From assembly GCA_016865015.1 (NCBI GenBank), contig CP018226.1, forward strand, positions 1,085,001 through 1,149,000: a stretch of DNA of 64,000 nt, read 5' to 3'. Shown here piece after piece: positions 1 to 8,563 of the stretch. The translations under genes and the position numbers were made by a program. This DNA comes from Rhizobiales bacterium IMCC20636. GTDB taxonomy: Bacteria > Pseudomonadota > Alphaproteobacteria > Rhizobiales > GCA-2746425. The notes beneath the pieces are model-generated. The model made no database searches and was not told the DNA's origin. It was given only the letters and a program-made list of their open reading frames with translations. Positions within the stretch are counted from its first letter, which is position 1; each line of letters starts with the position of its first letter.

Positions 1-813
1 AGCGCGTTGTCAGGCTATGATGTCTATTTGTACGATGTCTCTGAAGACCGGATAGAAGAGGGTCTTGCAACGATTACGGGCAACCTCGGTCGGCAGATGA
101 GCAAGGGTCAGATTACCGAGGCTGAGCGGGATGCCGCAGTCGCAAGACTGCATGCTGCCAACGGCATGGAGGCTTTGGCAGATGTGGACCTTGCCATTGA
201 GGCGGCCACGGAAGACGAAACTGTCAAACGCAAGATTTTTGCAGCCTTGTGTCCGGTTCTGAAACCAGAGGCGATGATTGCATCGAATACGTCGTCGATT
301 TCCATCACCAGGCTGGCGGCCACCACAGACCGTCCGGAGCGGTTCATGGGAATTCATTTCATGAATCCGGTTCCCATCATGAAGCTTGTGGAACTGGTGC
401 GCGGCATTGCAACAGAAGATGAAACCTTTGAGGCGGCAAAAGTCTACGTCCAAAGAATGGGTAAAACCATCACCGTGGCGGAGGATTTCCCGGCTTTCAT
501 CGTAAACCGCATTTTGCTGCCGATGATCAATGAGGCGATTTATACGCTTTATGAAGGCGTCGGGTCGGTTGAGGGGATTGATACGGCTTTGAAACTGGGC
601 GCAAATCATCCCATGGGCCCGCTGCAACTGGCTGATTTCATCGGCCTTGATACCTGCCTGTCAATCATGCAGGTCCTTTATGAGGGGCTTGCTGACAGTA
701 AATACAGACCGTGTCCGCTTCTGGTGAAGTATGTCGAGGCTGGCTGGTTGGGCCGCAAGACCAATCGCGGCTTTTACGATTACCGTGGTGATGAGCCTGT
801 ACCCACCCGCTAA
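1..813 (+). CDS. hbd: 3-hydroxybutyryl-CoA dehydrogenase, 5' end cut by window
   Basis: NAD-dependent 3-hydroxyacyl-CoA dehydrogenase, interconverting acetoacetyl-CoA and 3-hydroxybutyryl-CoA in fatty acid or polyhydroxybutyrate metabolism. The frame is open to base 1, so the first residues, including the GxGxxG dinucleotide loop, lie outside the window; the TTG at 7 is not a real start. Visible family marks are the SNTSSISI stretch, the GIHFMNPVP segment carrying the catalytic His, and the C-terminal domain segment HPMGPLQLADFIGLD. About 270 residues are present of a usual 280-290. An acyl-CoA synthetase gene follows 113 bases downstream on the same strand, which fits acyl-CoA metabolism. 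The family is clear; the exact chain-length preference is inferred. Confidence 0.93.
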   Translation, partial: SALSGYDVYLYDVSEDRIEEGLATITGNLGRQMSKGQITEAERDAAVARLHAANGMEALADVDLAIEAATEDETVKRKIFAALCPVLKPEAMIASNTSSISITRLAATTDRPERFMGIHFMNPVPIMKLVELVRGIATEDETFEAAKVYVQRMGKTITVAEDFPAFIVNRILLPMINEAIYTLYEGVGSVEGIDTALKLGANHPMGPLQLADFIGLDTCLSIMQVLYEGLADSKYRPCPLLVKYVEAGWLGRKTNRGFYDYRGDEPVPTR

Positions 814-926
814 AACACATCATACCAACCGTGCTTTAGCTCAGACCTCGCATAAATCTTGACATCATTGCTTGGACTCGGCTTGTTAACCGAGCATCGG
901 GGTGTGATGAAGCGCCGCTGAATGTC

Positions 927-2483
927 TTGGAGCGTTTCTTGGAGCCAACTGACGAAACCCCCGAACGGTTTAACATCGCTGCCTATGCGCTTGGCCGCAT
1001 GGCGGCGACCAAACCTGACAATGTTGCGTTGATGGTGTTTGACGGCACCACTCACGAACCCTCTGACGTATGGACCTATGCGGCGCTGGAAGATGCGGTT
1101 TTGCGCACCACCACCGGCCTGCAGTCGCTGGGCATAAAGATGGGGGACCGTGTGTTGCTGCGCATGGGCAACACCGTCTGGTTTCCGATTGTCTATTTTG
1201 CCTGTTTGGCAGGTGGGTTTGTGCCCGTCCCAACTTCGGACAGGATTACCCAACGCGACCTTGATCAAATCGCAAAAGACTGTCGGCCTGTAATTATTGC
1301 CCATGATGGTGCTACCTCGCTGCCATCAGACCAGATGGGGTCCAAGATATTTGGTCCTGCTGATCTGGAATTTTTGGCGCAAAGCCCGCTGGGGCTCTAT
1401 GCCCGCACCTTTTCCTACGATCCGGCCTATCTGATCTACACCGATGGCACATCCGGCCCGCCACGGGGGGTGCTGCATGCGCATCGCGCCTTGTGGGGAC
1501 GCTTGCGGCACCATAAAGAATGGATGGGTCTGACACAGAAGGACCGGATGCTGCACACCGGGGCCGACAGTTGGCCGCGCAGCATCGGGTTTGGTCTCAT
1601 GGACCCAATGTGCTGTGGTGCTTCCATTGTGCTGTTGTCGCCGCCGGATTTACGTGGCGTTTTCGACAAGGCGCTGCCGCTTCTGGTGGAACTGACCGGG
1701 GCTACGATGGTTGTGGCAATGCCGGCGCAATACAACACCGCCCTGAAAAGCGGAACAGTCGACGCGGGTGCCATGCCGACGCTGAAAAAGGCAATTTCCA
1801 CCGGTGCACTGCTGTCTGCCAGTACTGCGGAGAGGTGGCAAGCCGCCACGGAAAAACCCATTTATGATGGGTATGAACTGGCCGAAATCGCCTGTCCGAT
1901 TTTCAGCGGCCCTAATTGCCCCTTGAAACCCGGCAAGATCGGCAAGCCTGCGCCTGGCAGCAAGATGGCAATCCTGGCTCCGGATGCGGGTTTGAAAAGC
2001 GTTGCCGTTAATCAGATCGGGGTCATAGCCACCCATCGTTCCGACCCTGCATTGATGCTTGGATACTGGAACGATGCAGAGACCACAAAGGCTTCTGTTC
2101 GGGGCGCCTGGTTCATGACTGGAGATCTGGCGTTGCGGGATCAGGATGGGTACATCCAGTATGAGGGGCGTCTGGATTTTCTAGTGAATGTCGAGGGCTA
2201 TCGGGCAAACCCTGAGGAAATCGAAACAATCATTTCCACTTTGCCGGAAATCAAGGAAGTGGCGGTGGCTGAAGGGTTGGTGCCCGGCAGCGGCACGGGC
2301 CTTGTCGCCTATGTGGTGCCGGAAGCCGGCGCAAAGCTTGTGCCGAACGAGCTGAACCGCAATCTTGCGCTGCTGCTGGTCGATTACAAACGGCCCAAGA
2401 AATGGGTTGAAGTGGACGGACTTCCAAGGACCGCCAGTGGCAAGCTGGCGCGGTTTGTGCTGGCGCAGGCAATTGCCTCGTAA
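927..2483 (+). CDS. Acyl-CoA synthetase (AMP-binding enzyme)
   Basis: A 518-residue adenylate-forming enzyme that would activate a carboxylic acid with ATP and join it to CoA. It has the phosphate-binding loop YTDGTSGPPRG (usually YTSGTTGxPKG, so a diverged copy), the YxxxE-type segment DGYELAEIACP, the MTGDLALRDQDGY hinge region and a C-terminal PRTASGKLARF segment with the catalytic Lys. It resembles benzoate- and short-chain acyl-CoA ligases, but the substrate cannot be read from sequence. The in-frame start is a TTG at 927 with no good ribosome binding site; an ATG 25 codons later (MAATKPDN) is possible but would remove conserved N-terminal residues. It follows the dehydrogenase gene, so a joint role in acyl-CoA use is plausible. 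Confidence 0.85.
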   Translation: MERFLEPTDETPERFNIAAYALGRMAATKPDNVALMVFDGTTHEPSDVWTYAALEDAVLRTTTGLQSLGIKMGDRVLLRMGNTVWFPIVYFACLAGGFVPVPTSDRITQRDLDQIAKDCRPVIIAHDGATSLPSDQMGSKIFGPADLEFLAQSPLGLYARTFSYDPAYLIYTDGTSGPPRGVLHAHRALWGRLRHHKEWMGLTQKDRMLHTGADSWPRSIGFGLMDPMCCGASIVLLSPPDLRGVFDKALPLLVELTGATMVVAMPAQYNTALKSGTVDAGAMPTLKKAISTGALLSASTAERWQAATEKPIYDGYELAEIACPIFSGPNCPLKPGKIGKPAPGSKMAILAPDAGLKSVAVNQIGVIATHRSDPALMLGYWNDAETTKASVRGAWFMTGDLALRDQDGYIQYEGRLDFLVNVEGYRANPEEIETIISTLPEIKEVAVAEGLVPGSGTGLVAYVVPEAGAKLVPNELNRNLALLLVDYKRPKKWVEVDGLPRTASGKLARFVLAQAIAS

Positions 2484-2518
2484 ACGAAATATAAAGGTTT
2501 CAATTCTAGGTTTGAAGC

Positions 2519-2722
2519 ATGGAACCAACTGTTGCAGCCGCCTTGATGACAACCTCCACGCAAGCAAAAATTGCTGGCGCGGTTGCTGCACGCATGATTC
2601 AGATGGACCAGGATGCAGCACAAACGCTGATTAACGCCGTGCAGGAAAGCAGTGATAATCTGCAGGCCATTGCCGGTAATCTGGCGAGTGGTGTCGGAAA
2701 CAGCGTCGATTTTTCCGCTTAG
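2519..2722 (+). CDS. Small protein resembling YjfB motility family
   Basis: A 67-residue protein beginning with ATG 35 bases after the acyl-CoA synthetase. It has an amphipathic helical body with many Ala, Met and Gln residues and ends in a GVGNSVDFSA tail. Small size, Ala/Met/Gln-rich helix and a Gly-(x)-hydrophobic-Asp tail are the pattern of the YjfB-type putative motility proteins; the match is by eye and should be checked with a profile. There is no signal peptide, membrane segment or cysteine. The function is unknown, and no flagellar gene is in the window to support a motility role. Confidence 0.55.
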   Translation: MEPTVAAALMTTSTQAKIAGAVAARMIQMDQDAAQTLINAVQESSDNLQAIAGNLASGVGNSVDFSA

Positions 2723-2803
2723 GTTCTGCCCGAATTTCTCTCGATTTCAAATGTTTCCGTATAAACGAGAAAGGCTCCATGACTTAGCCAGCCTGTTTTG
2801 AGT

Positions 2804-3430
2804 TCAGGCGCTCAAGCCATGCAGAATCATATCGATATGAGCGTTGAGGTACTGTTCGATATCAATCGGATCCTGCGCTTGAAACGTCAGTCCCCAAAGC
2901 ACGGCCATAATGGTGGGGGCCATGATCAATCTCGGCTCTCTGGCTGCTGGCCCATCCCGGATTTCCCCGCGCTCAATTCCACGTTTGATAATATGCGACA
3001 GAATGGTGACGCCCTTGGATGTGACTTCCCTGTGGTAGAGTTCGACGAGATCGGGAAAACGTGGCCCCTCGACGATCAAAATGCGGATGACGCCTGAAAT
3101 CTCGTTGCCGACGAATTGCTTGTAAAAGTGGGTCAGAACCAGTTTCAGCAAGGCATCCGTCTTGCCTGGAAAGTTTGCAACGGTCTCCTCAAACTGATCC
3201 AGCGAGAGCACGACACGTGACCGGACCACGGCCATGAACAGTTCTTCCTTGCTGTCAAAATAGCGGTAGATGGTGCCTTTCGCTATGCCTGCGCGCTTGG
3301 CGATGTCTTCAAGGCGTGCCGCTGCCAGCCCTTTCGTGGCAAATTCCTGAAGTCCGGCTTCAATGATTTCGCCAGGACGCGCCGCTTTTCTGCGTTTTGG
3401 TTTTTGAGAGTCTGGTTGTGGTCTTGTCAT
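2804..3430 (-). CDS. TetR/AcrR family transcriptional repressor
   Basis: A 208-residue regulator with the usual TetR layout: a basic N-terminal tail, then a helix-turn-helix at about residues 35-65 (ARLEDIAKRAGIAKGTIYRYF, with the typical KGTIYRYFxSKEEL ending), and an all-helical ligand-binding domain. It is divergent from the DevBCA-like exporter genes, the classic arrangement for a local repressor whose ligand is exported by, or induces, the pump. A perfect palindrome lies 25 bases upstream of its ATG (3455-3474) and is the likely operator for both directions. The ligand is unknown. Confidence 0.93.
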   Translation of the reverse strand: MTRPQPDSQKPKRRKAARPGEIIEAGLQEFATKGLAAARLEDIAKRAGIAKGTIYRYFDSKEELFMAVVRSRVVLSLDQFEETVANFPGKTDALLKLVLTHFYKQFVGNEISGVIRILIVEGPRFPDLVELYHREVTSKGVTILSHIIKRGIERGEIRDGPAAREPRLIMAPTIMAVLWGLTFQAQDPIDIEQYLNAHIDMILHGLSA

Positions 3431-3454
3431 AATGTGTCAATGGCATCAGGTTTT

Positions 3455-3474
3455 TAATGACTTTTGGGTCATTA
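3455..3474. promoter_or_regulatory. Palindromic operator between tetR and devBCA-like genes
   Basis: Perfect inverted repeat with arms TAATGAC (3455-3461) and GTCATTA (3468-3474) around a 6-base spacer TTTTGG. Its position between divergent genes and its size (20 bases, two-fold symmetric) fit a TetR dimer site. It also contains the ATG at 3457, which would otherwise open the exporter frame, so that ATG is unlikely to be the start. Binding is inferred, not shown. Confidence 0.7.
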
Positions 3475-3564
3475 TCTGTTTTAATGAGATTCAGCTTGGT
3501 ATTGTTGTCTGCCAGTTTGGGACAATGTGTCAAAGAATTCTGTGTTTTTAGCGGGAATGACGGT

Positions 3565-4800
3565 GTGAAACAGCCTTCGGATCGATCCGATGACCTGCCA
3601 ATGATGGTGATGGATCACAGTGAGGCGGATTCGATCGCTTTGGCTGCAGGGGCACGTCGTTTCGGGCTGAAACGGCCCTCCCGGCTTGTCTTCATACCAC
3701 TGTTTCTGGTGACGCTTTTTGCGGGCGGTATTGTCGGACTTTACTTCCAACCGCCAGGTCTGAAAGTGTTCTTTCAGTTGGTGGGACTCCAGCCGGGTGG
3801 TGGGAGCAACAGCCCCATAGCGATTCCGGTGGCGCACGCCGGAGACGCTGATCCGGGTGCTGAAATCCCCCAATTGGTTGCCGGACTTGGGCGTCTGATC
3901 CCCAAGGGTGATGTCGTGACAATTGCATTGCCTTTCGGCGCCAGCGATGCGCGGATCCGCGAAGTGCTGGTGCGTGCGGGAGACAAGGTCGCGAAAGGCG
4001 ATAGGATTGCAATTCTTGACAGTCTTGATCAGTTGGAAGCACTGGTGGAGACGGCGCAGGCCAATGTTGCCGTGCATCAGGCGACCCTCAATCAGATGCG
4101 TGATACCGTGCGGGCAAGCATCGCCGAAGCCGAGGCATCCTTGCAAAGAAGCCAGGCTGCGGCGGAGATTGCCCGGCAGGATTTCGAACGCACAAAATCA
4201 CTCTCCGATCGCGGTGTTGCTTCACAGGCGGCGCTGGATCAGGCACTTGCGGTCAAGGTTCAGGCCGAGCGCGCTGTCGAGCGCGATTCCGCAACACTCT
4301 CGCGTTTCACCAGCAATGGCATAGACGCGCAGGTTGATGTGATCGTGGCAGCCCGCAATCTGGATTCTGCAGAAGCCGAACTGCGCAGGGCTCGGAGCGA
4401 TCTGTCAAAGGCGATGGTCGTTTCACCAATGGATGGCACCATCCTGGATGTTCATGTGCGCGCTGGTGAAAAGGCGGGGGCGGAAGGTGTCGCTGATATT
4501 GGCGATATCGAAAATATGACCGCTGAAGTTGAGGTATTCCAGAACCAGATTGCTCAGATCGCAATTGGTCAGAGCGTCGAGATCGTTGCCGACGCTTTGC
4601 AGCAAAAATTGACAGGAGTGGTCTCCGAAATTGGTCTTGAAGTCGGGCGACAGACCGTAACCGCTGACGATCCTGCTGCAAATACAGATGCCCGTGTGGT
4701 CGATGTCATTGTCCAGCTGGATCAGGCCTCTTCGGACATGGCCGCGCGGTTTACCAATCTGGAAGTGGTTGCGCGGATAGCTGTGGGGCGCGAAAATTGA
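3565..4800 (+). CDS. DevB-like membrane fusion protein of ABC exporter
   Basis: Periplasmic adaptor (HlyD family) of about 411 residues. After a basic cytoplasmic tail there is one membrane anchor (RLVFIPLFLVTLFAGGIVGLYF-like, near residues 35-60), then a lipoyl-type half-domain (IREVLVRAGDKVAKGDRIAILD), a long coiled coil rich in Ala, Glu and Gln, the second half-domain (VVSPMDGTILDVHVRAGE) and a beta-barrel domain. This is the layout of DevB adaptors. I place the start at GTG 3565, seven bases after GGGAA; the frame is open from ATG 3457, but that ATG lies inside the palindromic operator. The ATG-rich stretch near 3601 is a second alternative. The stop overlaps the permease start (TTGA), so the two are translationally coupled. 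Confidence 0.85.
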   Translation: MKQPSDRSDDLPMMVMDHSEADSIALAAGARRFGLKRPSRLVFIPLFLVTLFAGGIVGLYFQPPGLKVFFQLVGLQPGGGSNSPIAIPVAHAGDADPGAEIPQLVAGLGRLIPKGDVVTIALPFGASDARIREVLVRAGDKVAKGDRIAILDSLDQLEALVETAQANVAVHQATLNQMRDTVRASIAEAEASLQRSQAAAEIARQDFERTKSLSDRGVASQAALDQALAVKVQAERAVERDSATLSRFTSNGIDAQVDVIVAARNLDSAEAELRRARSDLSKAMVVSPMDGTILDVHVRAGEKAGAEGVADIGDIENMTAEVEVFQNQIAQIAIGQSVEIVADALQQKLTGVVSEIGLEVGRQTVTADDPAANTDARVVDVIVQLDQASSDMAARFTNLEVVARIAVGREN

Positions 4801-5972
4801 CCGCGATCCTTGCACGTCTGCTTGGCCGAATGCCAATTGGATGGCTGCAACTGTTGCACAATAAAACCCGTTTGGCGGCGGCTGTGGCCGGAATCGCCTT
4901 TGCCAATATATTGGTGTTTGTGCAACTCGGCATCATGTTCGCCCTGAATACGACGGTCCTGTTGCCTTATACGCTGCTTGATGCGGACATCATTATGTCC
5001 TCGGCTGATTCCAATACATTGATTGGTGGTGGCAATGTTCCACGGCAACGCAGTTTCGAGGCGCTGTCAGTTCCTGGTGTCGCCAGTGCCGTTTCTCTGT
5101 TTATCGGCAATGTCGACTGGACCCGGGATGATGGCAACACAACCAATCTTCAGGTGTTGGCAATCGATCCTTCGCAGGGCGCTTTTGTTGTCCCTGAAAT
5201 TCGCAACAAGATCGCCAATTTGTTGCTGGTCGATACAGTTCTGTTTGATCGCAGGACACGGGGCGCAGATACACAGCGCCTGTCAGAAATTTCGCCAGAC
5301 AATCCATTGAAATTTGAAGCGCGTGGACGCACGCTGACAGCGTCCGGTACCATCAGCATAGGCGGTGGATTTTCATCCGATGGCTATCTGGTGACATCGG
5401 ATCAGACATTTCTGCGTCTGTTCAACAGCCGCATTGGCGGTGCACCAAATCACATCTTGCTCAAGACCGATCCCGGTGCTGATGTGGATGCCATCGTCGA
5501 GAAACTGCGTGTTTTGCTGCCGGAAGAAAAGTTGAAAGTGCGCAGAGTTCTGGATGCGGCCAAGGCCGATCAGCGCTATCAGACAACAGAACGACCGACC
5601 GGCCTGGTATTCGGCTTTGGTGTGGTGATGGGGGTGATTGTCGGTCTGGTGATTGTCTATCAGCTTCTGTCGACCGATGTTGCTGACCATCTAAAGGAAT
5701 ATGCCACTTTCAAGGCCATGGGCTACGGTCAGTCTTTCTTCATGGGGATCATTTTTGAAGAAGCCATGATATTGGCGATTTTTGGGTTTGTGCCAGGGTT
5801 CATCATCGCCAGTATCCTCTATCAGATTCTGAATTCCGTCACCGGGTTACCTGTGTTGATGGATGTGGCCCGTCCGGTTGCTGTGTTTCTGGGTACAATT
5901 GCGAGCTGTTCCATTTCCGGCGCGATCGCCACCCGTCGGCTGGCCAGTGCAGACCCGGCAGAACTGTTTTAG
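4797..5972 (+). CDS. DevC-like ABC exporter permease
   Basis: A 391-residue FtsX/MacB-type permease: one N-terminal membrane helix (residues about 25-50), a large periplasmic domain, and three C-terminal helices (about 270-295, 315-345 and 355-380). The opening residues (IGWLQLLHNKTRLAAAVAGIAFA) are typical of DevC proteins, the permease of the DevBCA exporter known for glycolipid export in heterocyst-forming cyanobacteria. It starts with TTG at 4797, overlapping the stop of the adaptor gene by four bases, and is followed nine bases later by the ATPase gene. The substrate here is unknown; no outer membrane TolC partner is in the window. Confidence 0.88.
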   Translation: MTAILARLLGRMPIGWLQLLHNKTRLAAAVAGIAFANILVFVQLGIMFALNTTVLLPYTLLDADIIMSSADSNTLIGGGNVPRQRSFEALSVPGVASAVSLFIGNVDWTRDDGNTTNLQVLAIDPSQGAFVVPEIRNKIANLLLVDTVLFDRRTRGADTQRLSEISPDNPLKFEARGRTLTASGTISIGGGFSSDGYLVTSDQTFLRLFNSRIGGAPNHILLKTDPGADVDAIVEKLRVLLPEEKLKVRRVLDAAKADQRYQTTERPTGLVFGFGVVMGVIVGLVIVYQLLSTDVADHLKEYATFKAMGYGQSFFMGIIFEEAMILAIFGFVPGFIIASILYQILNSVTGLPVLMDVARPVAVFLGTIASCSISGAIATRRLASADPAELF

Positions 5973-5981
5973 AGTGCCGTT

Positions 5982-6695
5982 GTGACAGATCAGATGTTTC
6001 CCATTATCACCAAAGGACTGAACCATTGGTTTGGCGAGGGGGAAGCTCGCAAGCAAGCAATTTTTGATGTGAATCTGTCGATTGAAGCTGGAAAGCTGAC
6101 CATTTTGATGGGGCCATCAGGGTCCGGTAAAACCACATTGTTGACGCTTATCGGGTGTTTGCGGGAAGTGCAGGAAGGCAGCGTTCACTTGATGAGGCAG
6201 GAACTGAATGGCGCGGCCGAGGCCAAGCTGGTTCTCGCTCGCAGGAAGATGGGTTTCATCTTTCAGGCTCACAATCTGCATGAAAGCCTGTCTGCCTTGC
6301 AAAATGTGCAGATGGGGCTTGAGGTGCATGGCGCAATTCTGTCAACCAAAAGACATCAGTTCAAAGAGGCATCAGCATATCTGTTGAGCCTGTTGGGATT
6401 GGCTGACCGGTTGCATTATCTGCCTGGCAATCTGTCCGGGGGCCAAAAGCAACGTGTTGCCATTGCGCGGGCGCTCGTGGGCAATCCGCGCATCGTCTAT
6501 GCCGATGAACCGACGGCTGCTTTGGATAAGGAATCCGGTGCCAACGTGGTGCGTCTGCTGAAACAACTCGGCCGAAAACGTGGCACCACAACGGTCATGG
6601 TGACACATGATAATCGTATTCTGGAGATGGCCGACCGGATCATCACCATGGAAGAGGGACGCATTGTCGATGACAAGACGATTGGTGGTCAATAA
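5982..6695 (+). CDS. DevA-like ABC exporter ATPase
   Basis: A 237-residue ABC ATPase of the MacB/LolD/DevA group. Walker A is GPSGSGKTT (residues 44-52), the signature is LSGGQKQRVAIARAL, Walker B is VYADEPTAALD and the H-loop is TVMVTHD. It begins with GTG at 5982, nine bases after the permease stop, completing a three-gene exporter operon (adaptor, permease, ATPase). It would energise export through the DevB/DevC pair. The ATPase itself does not reveal the substrate. It ends 19 bases before the tail of the convergent PAS gene. Confidence 0.92.
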   Translation: MTDQMFPIITKGLNHWFGEGEARKQAIFDVNLSIEAGKLTILMGPSGSGKTTLLTLIGCLREVQEGSVHLMRQELNGAAEAKLVLARRKMGFIFQAHNLHESLSALQNVQMGLEVHGAILSTKRHQFKEASAYLLSLLGLADRLHYLPGNLSGGQKQRVAIARALVGNPRIVYADEPTAALDKESGANVVRLLKQLGRKRGTTTVMVTHDNRILEMADRIITMEEGRIVDDKTIGGQ

Positions 6696-6714
6696 GGCCG
6701 GTCGTCGTCGTCGA

Positions 6715-7623
6715 TTATCTTATTTGCCCGAACCGTTGTTCCTTGGGATCAGTCTGTTCCATCAGACGGGCGATGTGTGATGCAGTGTTGTTCTGTTTGT
6801 TTTCTCTGTCACCTGCCGGAGTAACCATAATGATTACACCACCAATGTCACCCAGCGCTGTGTGCCAGGGAATGATGGATGCACCGGCTGAAGAGGACGC
6901 TTCACGCTTGTCGCCATTTTGCAGCGCCATGGTGCGGTGGACAGTTTCGCCATTGAGGGCACGCTTGTGTTCGTCGCGCCATTCTTTGGGAACTTCCGGC
7001 AAGACTTCATAATGCGATCTGCCGATAAAACTATCGGGCTCCTCCAGATTGTGGAACTCTGCCCAGGCTGGACTGATTTGCAGGTAACACATCTTGCGAT
7101 CGAGGATTGCAATTGGTGAGGGGGAATTGGCGATGATCGAGCTGACCAATTGTGCCCTTGTTTTGGAAATGTTTTTGTCAGAGATGCTCTGGGTGACATC
7201 GCGGAAGATGCCATAGACATTTTTGACGTTGCCATCCGCATCCAGTTCAACCGAAGCGATAGCCTGAACAAACCGCATTTTTCCATCGGCTCGTCGCAGC
7301 CGCAACACAAAATCAAAACCATTCTTGTTGGCGATTGCATCACCGATAAGAAACTCGACCGTTTTTGCGTCGGAGGGATGGTACAATGCAACAGCTTTGC
7401 TCATACTGACCGCGCCTTCGCGGGGTTTCATGCCATGGATGTGATAGACGTTCTCAGACCACCAGACTATGCCCGTATCGGGTTCAACGCGCCAGAAACC
7501 GAAGGGCTCAGCCTGAAGCAACAAGTGGAGCAACAATTCAGGTTTTACACTTAGGGATTCAGTCCGAAGACTAGCAGGGTCAAACTGATCGTATCTGACT
7601 GGGTTTTTCAATTCGTGTACCAA
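6715..7623 (-). CDS. PAS domain sensor protein without output domain
   Basis: A 302-residue protein with two PAS domains: the first at about residues 35-155, with the conserved GIFRDVTQ C-terminal strand of a PAC motif, and the second at about 165-280. No histidine kinase, GGDEF, EAL or methyl-accepting domain follows; the protein ends in a polar tail. It probably senses a small ligand or redox state and works through a partner protein. The start is a TTG at 7623, because no ATG occurs until well into the first PAS domain; the true start could be a little different. There is no signal peptide, so it is probably cytoplasmic. It is convergent with the exporter operon. Confidence 0.75.
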   Translation of the reverse strand: MVHELKNPVRYDQFDPASLRTESLSVKPELLLHLLLQAEPFGFWRVEPDTGIVWWSENVYHIHGMKPREGAVSMSKAVALYHPSDAKTVEFLIGDAIANKNGFDFVLRLRRADGKMRFVQAIASVELDADGNVKNVYGIFRDVTQSISDKNISKTRAQLVSSIIANSPSPIAILDRKMCYLQISPAWAEFHNLEEPDSFIGRSHYEVLPEVPKEWRDEHKRALNGETVHRTMALQNGDKREASSSAGASIIPWHTALGDIGGVIIMVTPAGDRENKQNNTASHIARLMEQTDPKEQRFGQIR

Positions 7624-7822
7624 AGTTGATTATTATTAGAATTAAGTATGGTGAACTGCGCACGTTAACAAGTCTCGATGGGATAGTAAACACGCGGAAA
7701 TGCGCCCTTAGGTATGCGAAAGGTTGGGGTTTGACCAGCAAAGATATTGAAAATTTTAATCTTCGGATAACCACACATATCGCACTGTGCAAGGTGACGT
7801 AGGGTCCCCTTGACGTAAGGGC

Positions 7823-8485
7823 CTATCCGGTCGGATCAGCAGTCTCATTTTTTTCAATTAGAGCGCCAACAAGTGCCTTCGCATCATCGCTGTCCCAATG
7901 TGCGGGACCCGATAAATGAGCGACCAGACAGCCATTTTTATCCACAATCAGTGTCGTTGGCATGCCAAAAGCGAGGCCTTTTTGCTTCAGAGTGTTGAAA
8001 ATGCCGGTTGACCGGTCCGCATAGAGCGGAAGATTCGAAACATTTATCTCGTCAAGAAAGGCCAGCGGACGTTCCGCACCCTTGGTGTCGAGATTGACCG
8101 CGACAACCTCAAAATCTTCACCGCTCAACGCGGTTTGCAGGTTTGATAATGCAGGCATTTCAGCCTTGCACGGTGCGCACCAGGTGGCCCACAAATTGAA
8201 CACCACGGATTTGCCTTTCCAGTCCGCCAGAGTGATGCCATCACCCTCTGGGGAATTGAAAGTCAGATCACCGACATAGTCTGGTTCTTTTGCCAGTTGG
8301 AGAGCAGCCATTTCGCCCTGAATGAATGGGTCAAGTGCTGCAACACTTTCAGAGTTGGCTGGACAGGATGTGGCTGAATTGGCCACAACTGTAGCACTAT
8401 CATGGACATCGCCACCCAGTTTCCCGTATAGGAGCAACGATCCTGCGATCACGCCTGCAATGGCAGCCAATAGCAGCACTTTCAT
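7823..8485 (-). CDS. tlpA: TlpA family thiol:disulfide oxidoreductase
   Basis: A membrane-anchored periplasmic thioredoxin-like protein of 220 residues. It has an N-terminal anchor helix (residues 2-22) and a redoxin domain with the active site WCAPC (Cys103 and Cys106), followed by the conserved GMPTT cis-Pro loop. TlpA keeps periplasmic cysteines reduced and serves cytochrome oxidase or cytochrome c assembly. The start chosen is the ATG at 8485 directly before the anchor; an upstream extension to 8530 would place a charged tail ahead of it. It is divergent from argH with a 78-base shared promoter region, an arrangement common in Hyphomicrobiales. Confidence 0.92.
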   Translation of the reverse strand: MKVLLLAAIAGVIAGSLLLYGKLGGDVHDSATVVANSATSCPANSESVAALDPFIQGEMAALQLAKEPDYVGDLTFNSPEGDGITLADWKGKSVVFNLWATWCAPCKAEMPALSNLQTALSGEDFEVVAVNLDTKGAERPLAFLDEINVSNLPLYADRSTGIFNTLKQKGLAFGMPTTLIVDKNGCLVAHLSGPAHWDSDDAKALVGALIEKNETADPTG

Positions 8486-8563
8486 GACAACATCCTGTTG
8501 TTTGTTCGCACAAGCCCGCACAGACCCCATTTGGGAGCTGCGCAGAATATACGAAGGTCAATT

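Noticed and set aside
2723-2803. Terminator between the YjfB-like gene and tetR
   Set aside because: The convergent gap is only 81 bases and I saw no stem longer than a few bases followed by Ts.
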